Of a stretch of 9,123 bases of DNA, positions 1 to 7,545 are shown piece by piece (position 1 is the stretch's first letter; each line of letters begins with the position of its first letter). The notes beneath the pieces are model-generated. The model saw only the letters and a list, made by a program, of their open reading frames with translations. It searched no databases and had not been told where the DNA came from. A program made the translations under genes and the position numbers. The DNA comes from an uncultured Desulfuromonadales bacterium (GTDB taxonomy: Bacteria; Desulfobacterota; Desulfuromonadia; Desulfuromonadales; Geopsychrobacteraceae): NCBI GenBank assembly GCA_945788205.1, contig CALZLE010000057.1, positions 1 through 9,123 of the forward strand, given 5' to 3'.

Positions 1-1027
1 CGATGATTGATGAGAAGTCCTGGGTGACCCCTTTATCTTTGAGCGTCTTGACGAACAGATGCCGCATCTCATTAATCCTGGTGCGAATCTCTGCGACTTC
101 CTCAATCCACTGAGCTTTAAGGGCTTTGTCGCTCAAAACAGTTGCGACCACCTGACCACCATGAGAAGGAGGATTCGAGTAATTGTAACGAATCCGCAGC
201 TTAACCTGGCTCATGACTTTGCCCGCCTGATCCGCATCATCGGCGACAACGGTAAGTGCACCGATTCTTTCCCGGTACAGCCCAAAGTTCTTGGAGAAAC
301 TGGAACAGATCAGCATCTGCTTAACCTTTTTGGTCATCTCGAGCAAGCCGGCCCGGTCCTGTTCAATCCCATCCGCCAGACCCTGATAGGCGAAATCAAC
401 CAATGGCAAAACACCTTGTGCGGCAAGCAGGTCACCAATTTGGGCCCACTGTTCCGGAGTGGGATCGATCCCGGTCGGGTTGTGACAGCAGCCATGGAGA
501 AGGATCACGTCACCCCGCGGAATAGTCTTGATAGACTCACACATGGCATTGAAATCGAGACCATTTGTCTCAGGATCACGATAGTCGTACTTTTCGCAGG
601 TCAGACCAGCAGCAGCAAATATAGTATTATGGTTAGCCCAGGTCGGATTACTCAACCAGAGCTTAGCACCAGAGTGCAGAGTGTTGATGTAGTCGCCAGC
701 GACCCGCAGGGCACCCGTCCCTCCCGGACACTGAGCGGTCGCAGCGCGTTTGCTGGAAATGATCTCATGCCCTTCTCCGAACAAGAGCTCCTGAACCTGT
801 GCACAATAAGCAGGTTCACCGGTCATCGGCAGATAGCCTTTGGAACTCTCCAGCTCGAGGATACGTTTTTCCGCCTCTTTCACCGTTTCAAGGACCGGCG
901 TCTTCCCAGTCGCGTCTTGATAAACACCAACAGAAAGATTGATTTTCTCGGGATTCGGATCAGCCTTGAACAGCTCAGTCAGGCCGAGAATTGGATCGGC
1001 AGGTGCGGTTTGAACATTCTCGAACAT
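1..1027 (-). CDS. aspC: Aspartate/aromatic amino acid aminotransferase (class I, PLP-dependent), C-terminus cut by window edge
   Basis: This gene encodes a cytoplasmic transaminase that moves the amino group of aspartate or aromatic amino acids to 2-oxoglutarate using pyridoxal phosphate. The N-terminus (MFENVQTAPADPILGL) closely resembles E. coli AspC as I remember it, which fixes the ATG start at 1027. An AAGG ribosome binding site lies 9 bases upstream. Active-site elements are visible in order: the HGCCHNPTG loop with cofactor-binding Asn183, Asp211 and Tyr214 in VDFAYQG, Schiff-base Lys246 in SFSKNFGLY, phosphate-binding Arg254, and the NYSNPP segment. The visible part is 342 residues of an expected total near 396. 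The missing end should carry the carboxylate-binding arginine. AspC and TyrB overlap in sequence and substrate range, so the symbol is a best guess while the family is certain. It has its own promoter and no functional link to the efflux operon upstream. Confidence 0.93.
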   Translation of the reverse strand, partial: MFENVQTAPADPILGLTELFKADPNPEKINLSVGVYQDATGKTPVLETVKEAEKRILELESSKGYLPMTGEPAYCAQVQELLFGEGHEIISSKRAATAQCPGGTGALRVAGDYINTLHSGAKLWLSNPTWANHNTIFAAAGLTCEKYDYRDPETNGLDFNAMCESIKTIPRGDVILLHGCCHNPTGIDPTPEQWAQIGDLLAAQGVLPLVDFAYQGLADGIEQDRAGLLEMTKKVKQMLICSSFSKNFGLYRERIGALTVVADDADQAGKVMSQVKLRIRYNYSNPPSHGGQVVATVLSDKALKAQWIEEVAEIRTRINEMRHLFVKTLKDKGVTQDFSSII

Positions 1028-1075
1028 ACCAGGAAACCTTTCATTCACTTTGGGTTGATGAACGTATACAACAAG

Positions 1076-1092
1076 TCCATTAATCGAATGGA
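1076..1092 (-). repeat. Short inverted repeat in the aminotransferase leader
   Basis: Perfect 6-base arms (TCCATT/AATGGA) flank a 5-base centre just after the predicted transcription start. It could be a weak leader hairpin or a half-length operator. It does not resemble a TyrR box. The arms are short enough that chance is a real possibility. Confidence 0.3.
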
Positions 1093-1104
1093 TATTGCAG
1101 CTTT

Positions 1105-1133
1105 TTTCTACCTTAAGCCCAAGCCCATGTCAA
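1105..1133 (-). promoter_or_regulatory. Sigma70-like promoter for the aminotransferase gene
   Basis: On the minus strand a perfect -35 box TTGACA (1133-1128) is followed after 17 bases by TAGAAA (1110-1105), which matches 4 of 6 positions of the -10 consensus. Transcription would start near 1098, giving a leader of about 70 bases. The spacer contains a tandem GGGCTT repeat. The promoter is called from sequence pattern only. Confidence 0.6.
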
Positions 1134-1172
1134 TTAAGAGTTGTCCACTTTTTCGTGATATTACGATTATTT

Positions 1173-4100
1173 TCAAGCCTTCTTAGCTCTCCAGAATTTT
1201 CCCCGTGCCGACTCGGCTAATGAATAGAGTACCGGCACGACAACTAACGTCAACAGAGTCGCAAACGCAAGACCAAAAATGACCGCAACAGCCATCGGTC
1301 CCCACCAGTCGGCCGACTCACCACCGATCTCCCAGGTAAAGGTTTTAAAGTCAAAGCTGACGCCTATCGCCATCGGCAACAGACCAAGAATAGTTGTCAC
1401 AGCAGTCAGCAACACCGGGCGGAAACGAACGACTCCAGCCCTGAGTAATGCAGTGTTGAGTTCCATCCCTTCCCTTACCAACTGATTGATGTAGTCAATC
1501 AACACGATAGCGTTATTTACCACCACCCCGGCCAGAGAAATCACCCCTATCCCAGTCATAATAATACCGAAAGGGGTTGAGGTGATCATCAGGCCCAGAA
1601 ACACCCCGGTTAACGACAAGACCACCGAAGTCATGACGATAAGCGTTTGCAACACCGAATTAAATTGTGTAATTAGTACCAACATGATCAGCAAAATGGC
1701 ACCGATAAAGGCCTTAGAAAGGAAGACCGTCGACTCTTGCTGATCTTCCTGCTCGCCGGAATAATTAATCTGATAGCCAGCAGGCAGATCAAGATCGGCC
1801 AGACGCTGCTGCACCTCGGATAAAACCTCATTGCTGTTACGGCCAAAAGTATCCGCAGAAATTGTTACGACACGTTTCTGATCGATATGACGGATAGCAC
1901 CGAAACCGGTACTTAACTTGATATCGGCAATCGTTGACAATGGCACTGGCGAACCATCAATGGCTGGCACCAGCAAGTTCTCAATATCGGCGACCGAGGT
2001 ACGGCGATGTTCCGGCATGCGAGCAATAATGTCGTACTCATCCTCCCCTTCCCGATAGACGCCGAGTTTGGTGCCGCTGATGGCCGCTTTGACCATCTCG
2101 GAAACCTCTGCCGTCGACAGTTGCAACAGACTGGCTTTTTCACGATCGACATCAATGCGGATTTCCGGCTTTGCCTTGGACAAATCATCCTTTAAATCTA
2201 CCAATCCAGAGACATCCTTAATCAACTGTTTTGACTGCGACACCAGTCGATCGAGCACGCGTATCTCTTCACCACTGATCTCAACACTGACTGGCGGACC
2301 GGTCGGTGGCCCCTCTTCTTGCCTTGCAACCTTAAACTCAGCGCCGGCCATCGGACCGACTCGCTGGCGCAGTCGATCAAGAACATCGCGTGAATCCTCC
2401 TGCCGATCATCGCGGTCTAGAAAATCGAGGGTGACCTTGCTCAAATTCGACTGCACACTGTCCCCACCACCCCGATCACTGCCAGAAATACCGACTTCAG
2501 TAATAACGAATCGGGCATCGGCCTCTTCAAGGGCAAAAGCCTCAACCTTTGTCGCAAGCTCATTGCTGGCGGCAAGGTTGGTCCCTTCCGGCGCCTTAAT
2601 CTCAACAAAAGCCCGATTCGGTTCCATGTCAGGAAACAGTTCCGTACCGTGACCAAGAAAAAAATACGTGATGACGATCCCGATCAAGAGGGAGATTGAA
2701 GCGCCAACAACCAAAAAACGATTCATCAAGGCAAACTGCAGACATTTACTATAGGAATCAACAACCTTAGAAGGCTTTCGCTCTTTCTGTTTGGTTTTTT
2801 TTCCCAACGACATAAAGTGACCGCAAAGGGTCGGGTTAATAACTAAAGCCACTAACAATGATGCGGTTAAAGTTATAATCAAAGTCAACGGCAGGTACTG
2901 CATGAACTCGCCAATGATTCCCGGCCAAAACATCAACGGGAAAAATGCACACAAGGTCGTCAGGGTAGAACTGATAATCGGCCAACCGACTTCGGACGTT
3001 GCGATCTTGGCGGCAGTTACTCCGGAATGACCCTCAGACATATGGCGATAGACATTTTCAACAATGACGATGGCGTTATCGACCAACATCCCAAGTGCCA
3101 GGATCAAGCTGAACAGCACGACATTATTGAGGGTAATGCCCATCAGTTGAAGAACGGCAAAAGAGATCAGCATAGAGAAAGGGATCGCTAGCGCGACAAA
3201 GATTGAATTTCGCAGACCTAAAAAGAGAAACAGCACCGACACTACCAGAATCAAGCCGGTGATAATATTATTCTCCAGTTCCCCAACCATGCGGCGAATA
3301 TCTTTTGACTGATTGAGAGTGACCGCTACGTCAATGCCGGGAGGAATCTGCTCATCGGCCATTTTCAGCAAAGCAAAAATCTGATCCGCGACCTCAATAA
3401 TATTGGCCCCGGTCCGCTTCTTGATGGCAAGGGTGACGCTCTGTTTGGCATTCAGACGGGCACGGCTGGTACGATCCTCGAACGAATCGACAATCTGAGC
3501 AACATCCTTAAAATAGATGATCCGGCCATCCCGTTCGGTCAGGACCAGATTGTCTATCTCGTCTGGATCGGTAAATTCTCCTGGAATCCGCAGCAGATAT
3601 TTTCCTTCGCCGATATCAATACTGCCACCGGGAATATTTACATTTTCCTGCTGAATCGCGCGGATGACTTCGCTCAGAGAAATTCGATAGGCGAACAACC
3701 GGTCTGGATCAAACTCGACCCGGATTTCCCGTTCTCGACCGCCCGTGACAACCACGTCGAGAACTCCGGTGACCTGCTCGATACGATCTTCAAGTTCTTC
3801 GCCGACTTTTTTTAAGACATTCTCATCGACCGCCCCTGAAACAGCGACCAACAAAATCGGAAATTCAGAAAGGTTGATTTCCAGGATTGAAGGATCATTT
3901 TCAAGATCCTTCGGCAAATCACCCTTAGCTTGATCAACCTTGTCACGGACCCATTGTAGGGCGTTATCGATATCAACATCCGGCGTGAACTCGATGGTGA
4001 TCATCGACGATCCCTCAGCACTCACCGAACGCAATTCTTCAACATCCTTCAGCCCTTTTAACTTACGTTCTATCGGATGGGTTATCAGACTTTCGATATC

Positions 4101-4271
4101 TCCTGAAGAAACCCCTTCATAAGGCGTAACGACCAAAACAATGGGAATCGTGATATCGGGAGTTGCTTCGCGCGGCAACACAATATAGCTGTAGATGCCA
4201 ACGATTAGAATAATCAACATCAACGCAAAAACTGTGCTGCGCCTATCGACAGCGGCGTTGGAAATCAACAT
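1173..4271 (-). CDS. RND-family (HAE1/AcrB-like) efflux pump, inner-membrane subunit
   Basis: This is a full-length RND permease of 1032 residues, compared with about 1050 for AcrB. It is the proton-driven inner-membrane pump of a tripartite exporter. The usual pattern is present: TM1 near residues 12-32, a first large periplasmic loop, TM2-TM6 about 334-480, TM7 about 519-540, a second periplasmic loop, and TM8-TM12 about 853-1015. The second loop opens with the motif FPDMEPNRAFVEIKAPEGTN. TM4 reads GMLVDNAIVIVENV, so the AcrB pair Asp407-Asp408 is Asp398-Asn399 here. The Lys940 position in TM10 is Asn919, while the Arg971 and Thr978 equivalents (Arg949, Thr956) are kept. The absence of CzcA-type metal-pump signatures argues for organic substrates, but the substrate is unknown. 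ATG at 4271 has AAGGAG 9 bases upstream and follows the adaptor stop by 3 bases, so the two are probably co-translated. No convincing terminator follows the gene. Confidence 0.95.
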   Translation of the reverse strand: MLISNAAVDRRSTVFALMLIILIVGIYSYIVLPREATPDITIPIVLVVTPYEGVSSGDIESLITHPIERKLKGLKDVEELRSVSAEGSSMITIEFTPDVDIDNALQWVRDKVDQAKGDLPKDLENDPSILEINLSEFPILLVAVSGAVDENVLKKVGEELEDRIEQVTGVLDVVVTGGREREIRVEFDPDRLFAYRISLSEVIRAIQQENVNIPGGSIDIGEGKYLLRIPGEFTDPDEIDNLVLTERDGRIIYFKDVAQIVDSFEDRTSRARLNAKQSVTLAIKKRTGANIIEVADQIFALLKMADEQIPPGIDVAVTLNQSKDIRRMVGELENNIITGLILVVSVLFLFLGLRNSIFVALAIPFSMLISFAVLQLMGITLNNVVLFSLILALGMLVDNAIVIVENVYRHMSEGHSGVTAAKIATSEVGWPIISSTLTTLCAFFPLMFWPGIIGEFMQYLPLTLIITLTASLLVALVINPTLCGHFMSLGKKTKQKERKPSKVVDSYSKCLQFALMNRFLVVGASISLLIGIVITYFFLGHGTELFPDMEPNRAFVEIKAPEGTNLAASNELATKVEAFALEEADARFVITEVGISGSDRGGGDSVQSNLSKVTLDFLDRDDRQEDSRDVLDRLRQRVGPMAGAEFKVARQEEGPPTGPPVSVEISGEEIRVLDRLVSQSKQLIKDVSGLVDLKDDLSKAKPEIRIDVDREKASLLQLSTAEVSEMVKAAISGTKLGVYREGEDEYDIIARMPEHRRTSVADIENLLVPAIDGSPVPLSTIADIKLSTGFGAIRHIDQKRVVTISADTFGRNSNEVLSEVQQRLADLDLPAGYQINYSGEQEDQQESTVFLSKAFIGAILLIMLVLITQFNSVLQTLIVMTSVVLSLTGVFLGLMITSTPFGIIMTGIGVISLAGVVVNNAIVLIDYINQLVREGMELNTALLRAGVVRFRPVLLTAVTTILGLLPMAIGVSFDFKTFTWEIGGESADWWGPMAVAVIFGLAFATLLTLVVVPVLYSLAESARGKFWRAKKA

Positions 4272-4274
4272 CGC

Positions 4275-5345
4275 TTAGTTCTCCTTCGCAGCGATCTTGG
4301 CACCATCAATGAGCAGTTGCTGCCCCTTGACAACCAATTTTTGCCCCAATTGCAATCCAGCCTTGACAACGATCCGCTGATTAATGGAACTGCCGACTTC
4401 GACATTGAGTTTTTTTGCCACCCCGTCTTCTTCAACAAAAACCAGCTTTTCACCATCCCGGTCCAGAACGGCATAAAGCGGAGCAGAAATAATCTGTTGT
4501 AACTGTTGGCGAACAAACTTGGCCCGGACGATCATGCCCGGACGCAAACGCCCTTTCGAATTATCAAGCGTGATTTTTGCGCGATAAGTGCGGGTCGTCT
4601 GATCCGCTGAAAAAGCAATATGCTCAATTGTTCCTAGAACTCGGTGAACTGACTGATCGTTTATGATCGCCGAAATGATTTCGACAGACTGGCCGACTTT
4701 CAGAAAAGGCACGTCTTTTTCTGGCAGGTCTGCGATTGCTTTCAACGTGTCAATTTGCACCAACCGCATCAGTGGCTTGCCCGGATCAACATATTCGCCA
4801 CGATCAACAAAATGCAGGTCGACGATACCGCTGATCGGCGCCTCGGGATAACATTTAGCCAATTGCAAACGGGTCGCCCTTAAAGCCATATCCGCTGCGG
4901 TAACACTGTTTTCCAGTTCATCAAGTTCCTGATCGCTGATCAGCCCTTCCGCAGACAGTTCGCGATAACGCTTTAACTTACGCTTACTGACGGCAAAGTT
5001 TTCTTCGTCCCGCTCAAGGCTGCTCTCCAGAGTTTGTGAATCGATCTCAAGCAATACAGCGCCGGCCTTGACAGACTGGCCCTCCTGATAATTAATTTTC
5101 CGCACCGGCCCGGCAATTTCTGCCGACAACACCAGATCTTCGCGCGCCTCAAGACCGGCGGGCAAAGTAAAAGTTTCCGTCAAGTCGATCGGCTGAACTA
5201 CCTCAATAGACACGGGAACAACCTTCTCCGGCCGTTCCATAGTTGCACCAGCCGTCTCTTCCGAGCTACTACAGGCAGCCAGGGGCAACGCGGCGATTAA
5301 CAGCCAGCAAAAGCGAAGGAACCAAATTGATTTACATGATTTCAA
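4275..5345 (-). CDS. RND periplasmic adaptor (HlyD/AcrA-type membrane fusion protein), lipoprotein
   Basis: This adaptor links the RND pump to the outer-membrane channel in the periplasm. I choose the TTG at 5345 as start because GAGGAG lies 7 bases upstream; it gives 356 residues. A further upstream TTG at 5393 would add 16 residues that spoil the signal peptide. The N-terminus has basic residues, a hydrophobic core and the lipobox LAAC, so Cys25 should be lipidated. A biotinyl-lipoyl half-motif (PAGLEAREDLVLSAEIAGPV...EGQSVKAGAVLLEID) begins near residue 62. A short alpha-hairpin spans about 104-164, the second lipoyl half (APISGIVDLHFVDRGEYVDPG) follows near 169, and beta-barrel and membrane-proximal domains fill the rest. 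The start overlaps the last 14 bases of the TolC-type gene and the stop lies 3 bases before the pump, so this is one transcription unit. Substrate specificity cannot be read. Confidence 0.92.
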   Translation of the reverse strand: MKSCKSIWFLRFCWLLIAALPLAACSSSEETAGATMERPEKVVPVSIEVVQPIDLTETFTLPAGLEAREDLVLSAEIAGPVRKINYQEGQSVKAGAVLLEIDSQTLESSLERDEENFAVSKRKLKRYRELSAEGLISDQELDELENSVTAADMALRATRLQLAKCYPEAPISGIVDLHFVDRGEYVDPGKPLMRLVQIDTLKAIADLPEKDVPFLKVGQSVEIISAIINDQSVHRVLGTIEHIAFSADQTTRTYRAKITLDNSKGRLRPGMIVRAKFVRQQLQQIISAPLYAVLDRDGEKLVFVEEDGVAKKLNVEVGSSINQRIVVKAGLQLGQKLVVKGQQLLIDGAKIAAKEN

Positions 5346-6885
5346 GGGAGTTCTCCTCTGCGACCTGCGGAAGGGAAATATTGTGCTGCTCAAGAATGAT
5401 ACCTCGAGCGAAATTTATTTGCGCATTTGTTGAGTAGTACTGGATAAGGGCATTAATGCGACCTATCTGAGCGTTTATCATGTTGGCCTGAAAAGCAAGA
5501 ATCCGAAAAGTGTCGGAGAGTCCTTCATCCAGACGTCTCTGCTCTTGATGCAACGAAAGCTTCGCCAGACGCTCAAAGCGTTCTGCAATTTTGACCTGTT
5601 CGTAGGCACGCTGCAGATTGATATTCTGTTGCTGCAGGGAGCTACGCAATTCGGCTTCCTGATCGCGGTGGCGATAATGTGCCTGTTTTCTTTGCAAACT
5701 GGCTTGGCGCGATTTGGACTTGGCCGAGCGATTACCAAAAGGCAACGAAAATTCGAGACCGGCAGACCACTGATAACCATCTGTTTCTGCAGCACTGGTA
5801 ACTGAATCTGACCATGACCCCGCATTGCTGCTGCTAATCACGGCAGTACGTTTATCACCGGAGAGTCTGTTGACCCCACCCTGAAGTTTTAAGTCGAGCC
5901 TCGGTTTGAGTTGGTTCTGGGAAAATTCATGTTGCAAATCTGAATTTTGGATATCGATTTCAGCGAGCTGCAAACTAAGATTTTTTTCGCGGGCAGCGGC
6001 AAACAATTGCTCAAATTCAGGAATTTCAGGCAAACCCAGTTTTGCGGGGAAAGGATAAAGCTGATCTGAAACAAACTTGTCATTCAACGTGTGATTCAGT
6101 GCCCTATTTAAGTTTTCAAAATACAAATCCCTCGCCTGCTGTGCCAGGGAAAGGTTCAGCTCACGATTCGCTAACGCAGTCTCTGCTTCCTGTACTTCCG
6201 AGACCGGGATAACTCCAGCATCAAAACGACGCTTATTGGCCGCATAAAGCTCTTTTGCTAAATCGACGGCTTCAACCCGTAAATCACTGATCTCTTTTTC
6301 ACCGACAAACTGGCTGGCGAGGGTCTCAATCTGCAGTGCCAACATTTGTGCCTGTAGCTGACGTTGTATTTCGACCTGCCCTTTTATATTATACGAAACA
6401 CGCAAGTTGGTTGCGTTTGCTGACATCCCAAAACCGCGCAGCAAAGGCTGGGTAAGGTTTAGGTTCAGAGCTGTTCGATAGCGCGGATCAAGATCATCGC
6501 CCAAGCTGTTATCGTCTGTCCATTCAGAGTTCAGTGACAAAGCTGCCAACAAACCGAAACTGAACTTTTTGCGGACTCCAATTTCACCACTTAATGACTC
6601 ACTGTCACTGGTGTCTGTCAAGCTGAGAGAAGCAGCAATCGGTGTCACTGAATTCGCATAATCGATCGACGCAAAAATTTCTGAATCAAAAACAGACTCT
6701 TCATCAATGGCCGCTTCATTGGCAACCGAAACCTCTAATTTGTCGACCTGCAGGCCCAAATTGTTGTTCAAGCCAACAATGATTAAGTCGCGAACAGTGA
6801 CAGGAGCTGTTTCTGTCGCAAAGCTCAGGGTCGCGAAAGCGAGAAGAATCAGCAGCAGCATAGACTTCAAAGTATGTCCATTCAT
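5332..6885 (-). CDS. TolC-type outer membrane efflux protein
   Basis: This is the outer-membrane channel of the tripartite exporter, a homotrimer with a beta-barrel and a periplasmic alpha-helical tunnel. The 517-residue product begins with a Sec signal peptide: Lys7, a Leu-rich core at 9-20, and likely cleavage after Ala23 (LSFA/TET). No lipobox is present, so it is not an OprM-type lipoprotein. Two outer-membrane-efflux repeats can be seen: LTQPLLRGFG at 144-153 followed by a long helical stretch with RRFDAGVIPVSEVQEAETAL near 219-238, and in the second half a helical stretch with RRLDEGLSDTFRILAFQANMINAQ near 450-473. The paired 'R+xD.G' helices are a hallmark of the family. The ATG shares ATGA with the tetR stop (4-base overlap), with AAGGGG 8 bases upstream. 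Its place between regulator and adaptor argues for a dedicated channel. Confidence 0.93.
   Translation of the reverse strand: MNGHTLKSMLLLILLAFATLSFATETAPVTVRDLIIVGLNNNLGLQVDKLEVSVANEAAIDEESVFDSEIFASIDYANSVTPIAASLSLTDTSDSESLSGEIGVRKKFSFGLLAALSLNSEWTDDNSLGDDLDPRYRTALNLNLTQPLLRGFGMSANATNLRVSYNIKGQVEIQRQLQAQMLALQIETLASQFVGEKEISDLRVEAVDLAKELYAANKRRFDAGVIPVSEVQEAETALANRELNLSLAQQARDLYFENLNRALNHTLNDKFVSDQLYPFPAKLGLPEIPEFEQLFAAAREKNLSLQLAEIDIQNSDLQHEFSQNQLKPRLDLKLQGGVNRLSGDKRTAVISSSNAGSWSDSVTSAAETDGYQWSAGLEFSLPFGNRSAKSKSRQASLQRKQAHYRHRDQEAELRSSLQQQNINLQRAYEQVKIAERFERLAKLSLHQEQRRLDEGLSDTFRILAFQANMINAQIGRINALIQYYSTNAQINFARGIILEQHNISLPQVAEENSLEIM
5353..5358 (-). promoter_or_regulatory. Ribosome binding site deciding the TTG start of the adaptor gene
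   Basis: GAGGAG on the minus strand lies inside the 3' end of the TolC-type gene, 7 bases before TTG at 5345. No in-frame ATG exists near the signal peptide, so this site is the main reason to place the start there rather than at the TTG at 5393. Confidence 0.75.
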
Positions 6886-7481
6886 CGACCAATCCCCTTG
6901 AATACCTGGCTGAAAAGATCACGCATCCAATTTTCGATCTCTTCAACTGAGTCGACATATCCCCCGTACCAGCCAGCTAGTATGCCAAGATAAAGAGAGA
7001 AAAAGTGTACTGACAGCTGGTACAGATCCTGGTCATCAGCAAGCTCTCCTCTTTCTTGTGCAGCAAAAAACAGTTCGTATAAAAAATCAAAATAGCGTTG
7101 ATCATGCTCTTTCACTTTTTCATCGACCTGTTTTGGGAAAAGCATTTCCCGCAGTAGCTGTCGACCAAATTCATGATTCTGAGTGATGAAGTTAAACTTG
7201 ATCATAAAAAACTCAATCAACTGATTAAGTAATGTGACACCATCATCCTTCGGTTTCTTAAGATCAGTAAATGCCTCTTCCAGCTCGTCATCACAATAAG
7301 TCATGAAAATATCGCTTTTCGCTGAAAAATAGGTATAGACAGTTGCTTTCCCAATTCCAGCAGCTTTAGCAATGTCTTCAATACTGGTTTTCTCAAAGCC
7401 TTTTTTAGAAAACAACTGCACCGCAGATTTGATAATTGCTTTTCGTGTTTCAGCTTTTTTCTGCTCCCTAAGACCTGCCAT
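6882..7481 (-). CDS. TetR/AcrR-family transcriptional regulator of the efflux operon
   Basis: A DNA-binding repressor of 199 residues, usual for the family. The N-terminal helix-turn-helix is clear: AIIKSAVQLFSKKGFEKTSIEDIAKAAGIGKATVYTYFSAKSDIF at about residues 15-59, with TVYTYF as recognition helix. The remaining helical part, rich in Phe, Tyr and Trp (FFMIKFNFI, YFDFLYELFF, HFFSLYLGILAGWYGGY), would form the ligand pocket and dimer interface. ATG at 7481 is preferred over the overlapping GTG at 7484 because GGAGGA occupies 7490-7485 and leaves the GTG no spacing. It is the first gene of the operon, and its promoter carries two 22-bp palindromes that are natural binding sites for the protein. 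I infer autorepression together with repression of the pump genes, relieved by an unknown hydrophobic or aromatic ligand. Confidence 0.92.
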   Translation of the reverse strand: MAGLREQKKAETRKAIIKSAVQLFSKKGFEKTSIEDIAKAAGIGKATVYTYFSAKSDIFMTYCDDELEEAFTDLKKPKDDGVTLLNQLIEFFMIKFNFITQNHEFGRQLLREMLFPKQVDEKVKEHDQRYFDFLYELFFAAQERGELADDQDLYQLSVHFFSLYLGILAGWYGGYVDSVEEIENWMRDLFSQVFKGIGR

Positions 7482-7483
7482 CA

Positions 7484-7490
7484 CTCCTCC
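7484..7490 (-). promoter_or_regulatory. Ribosome binding site of the tetR gene
   Basis: GGAGGAG on the minus strand is a near-perfect anti-16S match but sits unusually close to its ATG at 7481 (4 bases after GGAGG). It runs into the GTG at 7484, ruling that codon out as the start in practice. Confidence 0.65.
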
Positions 7491-7497
7491 AAAATAA

Positions 7498-7519
7498 AAT
7501 CTCGAATGCGGTCGAGTTT
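7498..7519 (-). promoter_or_regulatory. Putative TetR-family operator 1, over the -10 box and transcription start
   Basis: An imperfect 22-bp palindrome with 8-base arms (AATCTCGA/TCGAGTTT, 7 of 8 complementary) around a 6-base centre; the inner five bases CTCGA/TCGAG are perfect. A near copy lies with its centre 48 bp away. Covering the -10 box, it could block RNA polymerase directly. That the local TetR protein binds it is inference from position and symmetry. Confidence 0.6.
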
Positions 7520-7542
7520 ATCACTACCATCACCCGTGTCAA
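7515..7542 (-). promoter_or_regulatory. Sigma70-like promoter of the tetR-efflux operon
   Basis: A perfect -35 box TTGACA (7542-7537) is followed after 16 bases by TAAACT (7520-7515), with 4 of 6 consensus matches. Transcription would start near 7508, about 27 bases before the tetR ATG. One palindrome covers the -10 box and start point and another abuts the -35 box, which supports the placement. Confidence 0.65.
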
Positions 7543-7545
7543 GAC

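Noticed and set aside
1141..1172. Hairpin CAC/GTG with an A-rich loop as a terminator of the efflux operon
   Set aside because: The stem is only three to four pairs and no T tract follows on the minus strand.
59..1186. Plus-strand open frame of 375 codons opposite the aminotransferase gene
   Set aside because: The minus strand encodes a clear AspC-like protein with all active-site motifs; the plus-strand translation resembles no family and is a shadow.
2068..2652. Plus-strand open frame of 194 codons inside the RND gene
   Set aside because: Its product is Ser/Arg-rich low-complexity sequence typical of antisense reading, with no ribosome binding site, opposite a conserved pump domain.
5545..5805. 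Plus-strand open frame with a hydrophobic stretch inside the TolC-type gene
   Set aside because: It lies opposite conserved coding sequence, has no convincing start context, and its hydrophobicity comes from antisense of charged and polar helix codons.
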